Part shown: in pieces, positions 30,701 to 36,632 of the stretch
Numbering within the stretch: the stretch's first letter is position 1
Layout: each line of letters opens with the position of its first letter
Origin: Salinarimonas rosea DSM 21201
GTDB lineage: Bacteria; Pseudomonadota; Alphaproteobacteria; Rhizobiales; Beijerinckiaceae
Assembly: GCF_000429045.1 (NCBI RefSeq)
Contig: NZ_KE386843.1
Span: 1 to 64,000 of the forward strand
DNA: 64,000 nucleotides
Direction: 5' to 3'
The notes under the pieces: model-generated
Databases searched by the model: none
The model's input: only the letters and a program-made list of their open reading frames with translations
What the model was told of the DNA's origin: nothing
Position numbers and translations under genes: made by a program

Positions 30701-32257
30701 GGCGCAGATCGACAAGCCGCGCGCGGCGACGAAGGCCGGCAGGCCCGGCAGCAGCGCCGCGAGTTCGGGCCCGGCGAGCAGCGACGCGGGTAGCGGCCAC
30801 AAGCGTGCGTGGGGGGCGAGGACGTCCCAGGCGAGCCCGCCCGGCTCGCGCCAGACCTCCGCCAGCACGGCCTCGGCGCAGACGGCCCGCCCGTGGCGTT
30901 CGGTCCATGCGTGCGAGACGAGCGCCTCGACGATCCGCGCCAGATCCGCCGGCCCGACGAGCCCTTGCTCGAGCGCGTCGCGGAGGAGGCGCGGCACGAG
31001 CGGCAGCAGGAGGCGATCCCGCAGGGCGCGGTTCCAGCGAATCGGCACGGTTGCGGGCGCCTCGTCCGACGCCTCGAACCCGTCAATGCCCCGACGTCCC
31101 GCGTCGACGAAGAAATAGCCGTGCAGCAGCAGGCGATAGGCCGTGTTCGCCTCCGGCCCCTCGACGGGGAGCGGGATCGCGTCCGTCTCGCCGATCGGCA
31201 GGAAGACGCCCCAGGAGATATCGAGCGTCGGCCGATCCGCTTGCGTGCGCACGAGGATCGCCGCGGCGTGAGGCTCGGCCTTCTCGGGCACGGGCGTTGC
31301 GTCCGCGGTCAGCCGGCTGGGCCAGCTCTCGCCCGACTTGATGGCGCGCAATGTCGGCTCGGCGTACGCGAGACGCTCCAGGCCGGCGAAGGGCAGGCCG
31401 ACGGCGGCGCCGCGCCACGTCCGCGTGATCGCGCCCGAGAACGCGCGGTCGACGTCGGGGTTCTTCTCGCGCGCGCTCGGATCGGGCCCGTCCTCGTCCG
31501 CCTCCGCCAGCGCCGCCTGGCGCCCCCCGGCGCGGTCGAGCGCCAGGGCCACGGCGCCGTCGCCGCCGATCTTGAGACGCTCCAGATGGCGCGATGCCGC
31601 GAGGATGAGCGCGAGCTCGCCCGGGTCGCGGAGGAAATCCGCCATCAGGCGCAGCCGGTCCTCCTGCGCGTCGAAGCACGGCTCGGCGAAGGTCAGCAGC
31701 TCGCCGGGCCGCAGGTCGCGCCGCCGCAGGGGCAGCCACAGCGCGAGCGCGCGCTCCGGAAAGCCGAGCGCCCGCGTCGCGCGCTCGATCCGGGCCAGAT
31801 CCGACGCGACGTCGTCCCAGGCCCCGGTTGTCGCCGCCGCCGCCTCGATGCCGAGGAACGGATTGACCACGAACGGGGCGAGGCCCCCCGCATGCCCTAC
31901 CGGCGCGACCACGAACGCGTCGCACAGGTGGAACACCGCCTTCTGCCCCAGGCCGAACTTCCCGGCGCTGCGGGCGTCCTGCGTCTTGCTGCTCGCGGAG
32001 AGGTGCTTGATCCCTTTCGCGTCTTTCGCCTCGAAGACGCCGTCGTTGACGACGAGCAGCCCCGGCCCCCGCAGCAGCGCATTGTCGGCCTCGGCGTCGA
32101 GCCCCGCGAGCAGATGCAGCGCGAGCTTCCCGGCCTCCGCGTCGTCCGCGTTCTGGATCAGCTCCTTCAGGATCGCGAACCGCGTGGGGTAGCGGTCCTT
32201 CAGGTCGTTGCGGATCGCGTTGATGGCGGCGCTGTGATCGAGCTCGTAAGCCGGCAT
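24713..32257 (-). CDS. Giant protein with two sacsin/Hsp90-like ATPase domains
   Basis: A 2514-residue protein carrying two GHKL (Bergerat-fold) nucleotide-binding modules. Module 1 has ELIQNADDAE at 32-41, VVNDG at 69-73 and GKFGLGQK at 99-106. Module 2 has ELFQNADDAT near 1577 and GKYGLGFK near 1657. Both resemble the N-terminal ATPase of sacsin. The 1400 residues between and 850 after are unrecognised, soluble-looking and rich in Arg, Ala and Leu; no membrane span was seen. ATG at 32257 (MPAYELDH) is chosen because the family homology begins there; a 29-codon upstream extension looks non-coding. First gene of the block-B operon. A chaperone-like or nucleotide-gated clamp acting with the helicase is inference. 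Confidence 0.87.
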   Translation of the reverse strand: MPAYELDHSAAINAIRNDLKDRYPTRFAILKELIQNADDAEAGKLALHLLAGLDAEADNALLRGPGLLVVNDGVFEAKDAKGIKHLSASSKTQDARSAGKFGLGQKAVFHLCDAFVVAPVGHAGGLAPFVVNPFLGIEAAAATTGAWDDVASDLARIERATRALGFPERALALWLPLRRRDLRPGELLTFAEPCFDAQEDRLRLMADFLRDPGELALILAASRHLERLKIGGDGAVALALDRAGGRQAALAEADEDGPDPSAREKNPDVDRAFSGAITRTWRGAAVGLPFAGLERLAYAEPTLRAIKSGESWPSRLTADATPVPEKAEPHAAAILVRTQADRPTLDISWGVFLPIGETDAIPLPVEGPEANTAYRLLLHGYFFVDAGRRGIDGFEASDEAPATVPIRWNRALRDRLLLPLVPRLLRDALEQGLVGPADLARIVEALVSHAWTERHGRAVCAEAVLAEVWREPGGLAWDVLAPHARLWPLPASLLAGPELAALLPGLPAFVAARGLSICAADPQGGARALVRPAPGWSPEELADLLALVPASALKTPRLAAALVSLLDVAGVAPGTEPVGARLRELVRRAMGEEGSFAPTETMRAIVRRIPPGSVAYIPERAAHRDILAALAAAPVDVLVAREEWRAEGAVSRLENRGALLPLLRALERFVLDERDAARAADAVVAADRLIEASGRTLGALAKDPDFRDVRLVPVTRQAAQQRVSLSLGELDRAAEAGALYLGVPPTRTNAKALLQALPGLELYVAAGVHADLLGTLRSRDWRLSTDAMVACIDRARRFGDGPARRALLKAIAADGALGPDRWSAVRRLAAGIAEAGDPRARVHIVDPALAPLLERLIPASQNVFVAPRDVVSAIDEQDRPAIGLAPIDPETLERILRAALEAGRLPLSPEDATALLEAPLSDALLADLPLHETEAGRFVALDETVCRAADRRVPDFLRPVLQRVRPAASALARAQQERVVPPHDAQAELRAALAGLSMGLLDADALRGVVLDALGDLEGPLDGVLRERLRARAWLRLGDRLVAPQDVLRLPQAVDEACRRLLGRDDEASFHAAASLPAQVREHPGFARLQSEVLPSDADSIDALALQVEALGVLGLPVAWEADTARDLGALAAHGVDLHLPGWPLGRAVMDGPEAVVSGRAAVLRSLRAAETFEDPEAAAETMAVLARPAAQTGHAAEAARRCYRRLFEALGGLPEAQRRAIVARIDVPTRDGSWRSGRAVAARGHGLAPSCLLDESFADALAKASDAADGPESGPDRDQPRVIDAAAHGDLDRRSAESFAFFLERLRGRVPPELALTLLALAGRSEPMREAMRAWTGQAISGIGEHIGRIDAALEPALSGFRLEEEIAARRIVLEPARAAVSRQVALSGEPFDAPIGDDKALVVGAGHENGAPVRDPDGARLRLHVVQVQERALDGLSAQDVIEAVRGLVRIVTEECLALHMDAQRAAVATLPGMQGGPSQDLVEHTQAALREALPTLLRQVKPKADAVIGPLVARYEAATRQRLLVTSKPDPDARRRSERELWDALVRLPEAQASLLALVRYRLVEFGYDPSRAVFELFQNADDATRQRDGADAPRAFRLEASASGFEAVHWGRPINERGRDRDAGERLGHHRDLENMLMLHGSDKPGERTTTGKYGLGFKVVHGLASEVRVASALLGVRIVGGMLPLQWPEGARAAARHRRDDAEATLVSLSFDADAVANGREAVAVFARAAPWVPLFAKAIRRVEIVEEERSVSFERADVERPLAGVPGARVVSVVGDRTYDALMLDLEDGFRMAVSLGESGPVRFPKGPRLWWTAPLEHAVESGWMIDGPFRLSPNRTALADDPEDREEAFARMGQALGRRLKDLVRATSDWTGFCAHIGRDPGEATRERFLERLWGLFRVDLDDPLAQHLHGEGCGVAALAAEAPVAPTGVPAPFPQHVRLGEGMVEAVDALADEGLLRTLAGLGIADDLPPLVSRAAAHDLRRLGAEPQRLGMASLIDRVLGAQARVSPTVAAELGALVDPSALTRPPLQVEYAEILAAARRAHLTDRTGAWRRAGVLVAPRSGDDAENLRARFAPPDRVLDDSYDRNALGFVLIARSGYGPNGETLRAWASTAQSPDAREAVLAYLVDHDERHDFKDALLRDPPHWMRPLEGLAAGDLTAAWTRERRNTLLAKLIGDEREFWSPAPITPTLVDVVAPTASAEECLGAIWDWWEENREALVRRYEERTYPRDLAPASLPRAAGRTGLAERDRWFSFLALACFQGFGGAQDGQHRSFLERAAAEGWWSEIGRADAPDDPAVWHRRLRAWSGAEELDLSHWRWRRALVDLYKIGRWLPTYAWIATVFPQAVRSSGPVSLSNILTPSYSPIFREAGIEAAPLVRTLGLGANWMIRELGRTGFWTVEERAAAAPYGWCGTARVRKLLNRLGAGLEDEADMDVSPAIWHFVSQHLGDRADALLRDGDLPLQTIARKEFQGELAGCLRGDPDEPWEYVIGDDEDEGVAEESLA

Positions 32258-32326
32258 GATGTCGTCGCTTTCGCAGCTGCGCCGGATGCCGGACGAAGCG
32301 CATCGAGTCGCATGGAGGGCAGACCG

Positions 32327-32357
32327 CTTATAAGTGTTGTTCAAAAGGCCGGGTCAG
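32327..32357 (-). promoter_or_regulatory. Possible sigma-70-type promoter for block B
   Basis: On the minus strand TATAAG (32332-32327) is preceded by CTGACC (32357-32352) with a 19-bp spacer, in a locally AT-richer stretch about 70 bp upstream of the giant gene. The -10 is good; the -35 is 4 of 6 and the spacing is long. It is the best candidate start point for the whole giant-helicase-Zorya unit. Confidence 0.3.
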
Positions 32358-32475
32358 GAAATCGGTGCTGATCCCGATTCGGATGATGCCATATGAAATG
32401 TTGGAACCTGGTAGCTTTTGCCGGGTGGCAGGACGGCGCCGACGTGATCCCGGCGCTACCCGCGCCGCCGCGCCT

Positions 32476-34395
32476 TCAGCCCGCCGCCCAGCGCGCGTTG
32501 GCATACGGCGCGAGAAACTCTCGCAGCGCCTGCGAGACGCCCGGATAGCTCCAGGCTTCCTTCCAGCCCGCGGCGTGCCCGTGCCGCGCCTCGACCCAGG
32601 CATAGAGCGTCTCGTGGGGCACGAGGTACCACTCCCGGGCGAAGGCGGCGCCGCCGTTAGGGTCGGGGAAGAGCATCCAGATGCCGCCGTCCCTGCCGTA
32701 GCGCTTCTTGTCCACTGTCGGGCGGCCCTTCAGCTGCACCGGCCTCAGCGCGCCGTCGGGAGCGCGCACGACGAGATCCTCGCCGTAGCAGTCCGCCTCG
32801 GGCCGATAGACCCGGTAGCCGGCGCGGATGAGGAGCGCCGTGGCCTCGGCGCGGTTGGCGGCTTCGAGCTCGTTGGAGGTCAGGGTGGTCGGGCTCACGG
32901 GGGCATGCATGGGGCGGTTCTCCTCGTCGTGGTCGTCGTTGGTCGCTGGCTCGCCGAGGCTCTCCGAAAGGAGCGCGGCGGCGACGAACTCGATCCGCTC
33001 GCGCCAGGCGAGCCGCTCGAGCCAATCGCCCGGGATGCCGGAGGCGCCGTAGAGCGCCCCGGCGAGCTGGCCGGCGACTGCTGCGGTGGTGTCGGAATCC
33101 TCACCGAGATTAGCGGCGAGCAGGACGGCGTCGCGGAAGGCCGTCGTGCGGGCCACCGCCCAGAGCGCCGCCTGGAGGGAATGAACCACCCAGCCGGATC
33201 CGCGGATCGCATCGCGCGGCAGCCCGAGAAAGCCGCCTTGCACACGCTCCGTCACGGGCGCCGTCAGCACCGCCTGCACCCGCTCGCCGGCGATGGCGCG
33301 GGCGATCAGCTCGGCGTAGATCACGGACGCCTCGAGCGTGTCGGGCGAGCCGTGGGTCGTGCGGGTCTGGAGCGCCGCGACGCGCGCGAGCTGTGCGGGG
33401 TCGCTCCAGTGGCGGATGGCGACCGGAGCGAGCCGCATCAGCGCGCCGTTGCCCGAGTGCTCCGGGCGGGTCGAGCCGGCGATCGGTTCGCTGGTCCGCT
33501 CGAAGAAGCCGAGCGCGCCCCGCGTCGCGTTGCCGATGTCGAAGCACTCGCCCGTGCAGGAATAGGTCCCCTCGCGCCACCACGAGACGAAGCGCGTCAT
33601 CAGGTCGGCGGGGTCGAGGTCGGGATCGGCCAGCAGGCTGTCCGCGAGCGCCAGCGCCAGTGCCGTATCGTCCGTCCACTGGCCGGGTTCCAGGCCGAAC
33701 GGGCCGCCACCCATTATGTCGGAGAGGACCGCCGCGCCTGGCCGGGGCGAGAACTCGATCGCGGCCCCCACCGCGTCGCCGACGGCGAGGCCCAGCAACG
33801 CGCCGATCGCCCGGTCGCGCCGGCGCTCCTCCACATCGGCTGTCTCGCCTCCAGCAGGCGCGACCGGCCGGGCGACCCAGAGCTCCTGGGACCGGGTCTC
33901 AATGGCTCCCGGCCGCACCGCGCGGACCATCTCCATCGCCCTATCGGCCGCGACGCCCGCCTCGACCAGAAGCCGCGCGGCCACCGACCCCGCGCGTCCG
34001 AGCCCGCCCTTGCAATGGACGAGGACGCGCCCGCCGCAATCGAGGAGGCGCCGCAGGCGTGCGGACAGGTCGGGCCAGCCCGCCTCGAAGGCCGCGTCCG
34101 GGACATCGCCGTCGACGATCGGATGGTGGTGCCATTCCATGAAGCGCCGGCGCACCTCCTCCCCGAGAGTGGGGATCCGCAGCGCCTCGAGCTCGAAGGG
34201 CTCGACGAGCGTCACCACGGCCGCGGCGTTCCAGGCGGCGATCATGTCGAGGTCCGTCGCGAGATCGCGGGCGTGCGCGCCGGAAAGCGCGCCGGACTGG
34301 GTCTTGCCGGGGGCGAAGGTCACGCCGATCATGCCGATGCTGTCGGGCCAGGCGATCTCGGCGATGCGGAGCGTGTCGTTTCGGTTGTGCATCAT
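32476..34395 (-). CDS. Phosphatase/ADP-ribosylglycohydrolase/PD-(D/E)XK-like fusion
   Basis: A 639-residue three-domain protein. Residues 1-165 are a dual-specificity (CDKN3-like) phosphatase with the P-loop HCKGGLGRAG near 126. Residues 195-480 are a DraG-type ADP-ribosylglycohydrolase with GLAVGDAVG near 200, TDDTALAL near 240 and GEDSDTT near 432, all metal-ligand motifs. Residues about 510-639 resemble a PD-(D/E)XK endonuclease fold (RAEATALL, then CYGEDLVV and VQLKGRP). The start is at the ATG 7 bp after GGAGG; three more ATGs lie within 21 bp upstream. It could remove ADP-ribose or phosphate marks made by phage or by other defence enzymes. Confidence 0.85.
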   Translation of the reverse strand: MMHNRNDTLRIAEIAWPDSIGMIGVTFAPGKTQSGALSGAHARDLATDLDMIAAWNAAAVVTLVEPFELEALRIPTLGEEVRRRFMEWHHHPIVDGDVPDAAFEAGWPDLSARLRRLLDCGGRVLVHCKGGLGRAGSVAARLLVEAGVAADRAMEMVRAVRPGAIETRSQELWVARPVAPAGGETADVEERRRDRAIGALLGLAVGDAVGAAIEFSPRPGAAVLSDIMGGGPFGLEPGQWTDDTALALALADSLLADPDLDPADLMTRFVSWWREGTYSCTGECFDIGNATRGALGFFERTSEPIAGSTRPEHSGNGALMRLAPVAIRHWSDPAQLARVAALQTRTTHGSPDTLEASVIYAELIARAIAGERVQAVLTAPVTERVQGGFLGLPRDAIRGSGWVVHSLQAALWAVARTTAFRDAVLLAANLGEDSDTTAAVAGQLAGALYGASGIPGDWLERLAWRERIEFVAAALLSESLGEPATNDDHDEENRPMHAPVSPTTLTSNELEAANRAEATALLIRAGYRVYRPEADCYGEDLVVRAPDGALRPVQLKGRPTVDKKRYGRDGGIWMLFPDPNGGAAFAREWYLVPHETLYAWVEARHGHAAGWKEAWSYPGVSQALREFLAPYANARWAAG

Positions 34396-34485
34396 ATCCA
34401 TACCTCCATCTGACATGCCCCGGTTTATCGTTCCTCTAAGCGCGGCGGCAGGAGCCGCTGGAGTTTTCCGGAATCGGAGGGGGCG

Positions 34486-35154
34486 ATGCGGGACGTGGAT
34501 GGTCGGGAGTCGAGAGGCCGGGACGCGGCGGTGGGCTTCTACTGGACGCGGCCGGTGAACTGGGCGGGCTTCACGCGCCTCCCGCGCGATGCGGAGGAGG
34601 CGGCGAAGGCGAGCCGCACGATTCGGTACCAGATGGAGCGCGTCCGAGGGTGGACGCGGGAGAACGCGGTGGCGCTCGTCGAGGAGGTGTCGTTCATCGA
34701 CCTGCGCACGGATCGCGTCACCGACGCCTGCGGCGAGGCGCTGGCCAGGGCGCGAGCGCGCTGCGCGGGGCGGGAGCCGCTGCTCGTCTACGTACGGTTC
34801 GATTACGGCACTAGCCATTGGCGCCGGCATCCGCAGCTCGATCGCATCGCGCGCGAGCTCGGCTACGAGCCCATCCCGATCGAGCCGACGCCGGTCGCCG
34901 TCGACGGAACGCTCTTCGATCCGATCCGCCACTTCGAGGACTGGCGCGAGCTCGACGTCGCGCAACGTTCCGAGTTCCGCGAAGAGGCCGAGGCGAAGCT
35001 GATCGAGGCCGCCGAGCGCATCGTGCAGACCCGCGGGCGCTACGCGGCCATCGCCGCCCTCCTGAACTCCGAGGGCGTGCGGACGAAGACCGGGAAGGCC
35101 TGGACCGAGGAGACCGTCCGCAAGATGCTCCGGCAGACGATGTGGTCGAGCTGA
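34486..35154 (+). CDS. Recombinase-like protein without the catalytic serine region
   Basis: A 222-residue protein. The C-terminal 45 residues match the Recombinase domain of large serine integrases (GRYAAIAALLNSEGVRTKTG then WTEETVRKML). The N-terminal part has the alpha/beta spacing of a resolvase domain (LLVYVRF, LDRIARELGYEPI) but not the Y-x-R-x-S catalytic start. It is probably a DNA-binding derivative and not an active recombinase. The ATG has a GGAGGGGG Shine-Dalgarno. It is divergent from the phosphatase fusion with about 90 bp between, so the shared intergenic region probably holds both promoters. Possible roles are regulator or relic of island mobility. Confidence 0.6.
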   Translation: MRDVDGRESRGRDAAVGFYWTRPVNWAGFTRLPRDAEEAAKASRTIRYQMERVRGWTRENAVALVEEVSFIDLRTDRVTDACGEALARARARCAGREPLLVYVRFDYGTSHWRRHPQLDRIARELGYEPIPIEPTPVAVDGTLFDPIRHFEDWRELDVAQRSEFREEAEAKLIEAAERIVQTRGRYAAIAALLNSEGVRTKTGKAWTEETVRKMLRQTMWSS

Positions 35155-35247
35155 GCCCTTGCCGCAACGACGGCGGCCGCCATGCTACGAAGCGTAAAGA
35201 ACTTCCGTCGGATGGTCCCCTTCTCGACTATCGAAGATGGCTTCCTC

Positions 35248-36501
35248 ATGCCCCTCCCGACCAGCCCCACCCTCGACGAAACGCTCGCCTTCGTGACGCG
35301 CGCCCATGCGGGCCAGGTCGACAAGGCGGGCGAGCCCTATGTCGGGCACCTCGTTCGGGTGCGGGAACGCACGTGCGCCTGGCTGGAGCGCTGCCCCTGG
35401 CTCGTCCCGGAGGGGGAGCGCGAGGCCGTGCTTCACGCGGCGCTGCTCCACGACGTCGTCGAGGATACCCAGACGACGCAGGACGATCTTCGCGCCATGG
35501 GCTACCCGGAGGCCGTCGTGGCGCGCGTCGTCGCGCTCACCCGCAAGGACGGCGGCGCCTACGGCGACAAGATTCGTGCGCTCGCGGAGAGCGAGGACGT
35601 CGGGGCGATCCTGATCAAGCTCGCCGACAACGAGGACAATTCCGATCCCGCGCGTGTCGCACGCCTGCCCGTGCCGGCGCCGGAGCGCGCCGCGCGCTAC
35701 CGCCGCTCGATGGAGATCCTACGCACGGCCCTCGCCCGCGCCTCGCTGCTGCCGAGCGTTCCCGCGGATCGCGTGATCGACGCGCTCGGCGCCGCGCCGG
35801 GAGGGGAGATCGCCAGCGGAAAGTTCCTCAGCCCCGAATCGTCCTCGGCGCTCGCCGCCAACGCCTTCGGCCCGTTCCTGGCAGACCCGGCGCGCCTGCC
35901 CCAGCTGCCGAACGTTCCCGAATGCGCCGGCGCCGGGTCCGTCGCGCTCGAGGCGGTCGTACGCTTCCCCTGGGCGGGCGGACGGCATCCCTGCCTCGAC
36001 GTCCTGGTCGAAACGGAGACGGCGCTCCTCGGCATCGAGTCGAAGCGTTACGAGCCGTACCGCGCGAAGAGCGCCCCCGACCTTTCCGACGCCTACGACC
36101 GCCCGGTCTGGGGCGAGCGGATGGGGCGCTACGAGGCGATGCGGGACGACCTGCGCGCCGGCGCCGCCGGCTTCCGCCGCCTCGACGCGGCGCAGCTCGT
36201 GAAGCACGCCTTCGGCCTGCGCTCCGCCGTGCATCGGGAAGCGCACGAGGGGAAGACCCCGCTACTCGTCTACCTCTACGCCGAGCCCGTCTCCTGGCCC
36301 GACGGTGCGGCCGTTCCGCGCGAGGCGATCGACGAGCATCGGGCGGAGATCGCCCGGTTCGCGGATCGCGTCACGGGCGACGAGGTCCGCTTCGCCGCGC
36401 TGTCGTACGCCGACCTTCTCGCCTGCTGGGGGGCCTCGGAAGACGCGCGCCTTCGGGAGCATGCGGGCGCGCTCGCGGCCCGGTTCGGCCTCGCGCCGTG
36501 A
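35248..36501 (+). CDS. HD phosphohydrolase fused to a nuclease-like domain
   Basis: A 417-residue protein. Residues 1-150 are a SpoT-like HD domain: HAGQVDKAGEPYVGH, then LHDVVEDTQT and KLADNEDNSD, the metal-binding set of the family. The C-terminal half (about 215-417) has a PD-(D/E)XK-like core (CLDVLVET, then GIESKRYEPYR). The HD part could hydrolyse a nucleotide signal such as (p)ppGpp or a cyclic or modified nucleotide; which one cannot be told. ATG at 35248 was chosen; ATG at 35182 would add 22 residues not resembling the family. It lies 93 bp after the recombinase-like gene on the same strand. Confidence 0.75.
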   Translation: MPLPTSPTLDETLAFVTRAHAGQVDKAGEPYVGHLVRVRERTCAWLERCPWLVPEGEREAVLHAALLHDVVEDTQTTQDDLRAMGYPEAVVARVVALTRKDGGAYGDKIRALAESEDVGAILIKLADNEDNSDPARVARLPVPAPERAARYRRSMEILRTALARASLLPSVPADRVIDALGAAPGGEIASGKFLSPESSSALAANAFGPFLADPARLPQLPNVPECAGAGSVALEAVVRFPWAGGRHPCLDVLVETETALLGIESKRYEPYRAKSAPDLSDAYDRPVWGERMGRYEAMRDDLRAGAAGFRRLDAAQLVKHAFGLRSAVHREAHEGKTPLLVYLYAEPVSWPDGAAVPREAIDEHRAEIARFADRVTGDEVRFAALSYADLLACWGASEDARLREHAGALAARFGLAP

Positions 36502-36632
36502 TCCGGCTGTGAGAAGCGCTGTACGCGACGTTGCGGCAAGTCGATCGCATTCGTAGGGTTCAGCACAGTTCATCGCGCAACGTCCCGATTCGCTCGCGCC
36601 CAAGCGCCGATCACGGAAGAGATTGGACCCTC

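Noticed and set aside
25731-30908. A 1725-codon open frame on the minus strand, and long plus-strand frames such as 28217-30793
   Set aside because: They are other-frame reflections of the giant GHKL gene in GC-rich DNA. Their translations are Arg/Gly/Pro-rich and carry no motif, whereas the chosen frame has two ATPase domains.
1679-32257. DISARM or BREX system
   Set aside because: A methyltransferase and SNF2 helicases are present, but no DUF1998 (DrmB), phospholipase-D (DrmC), PglZ or BrxC-like gene was seen. Zorya and a restriction-type operon explain the genes better.
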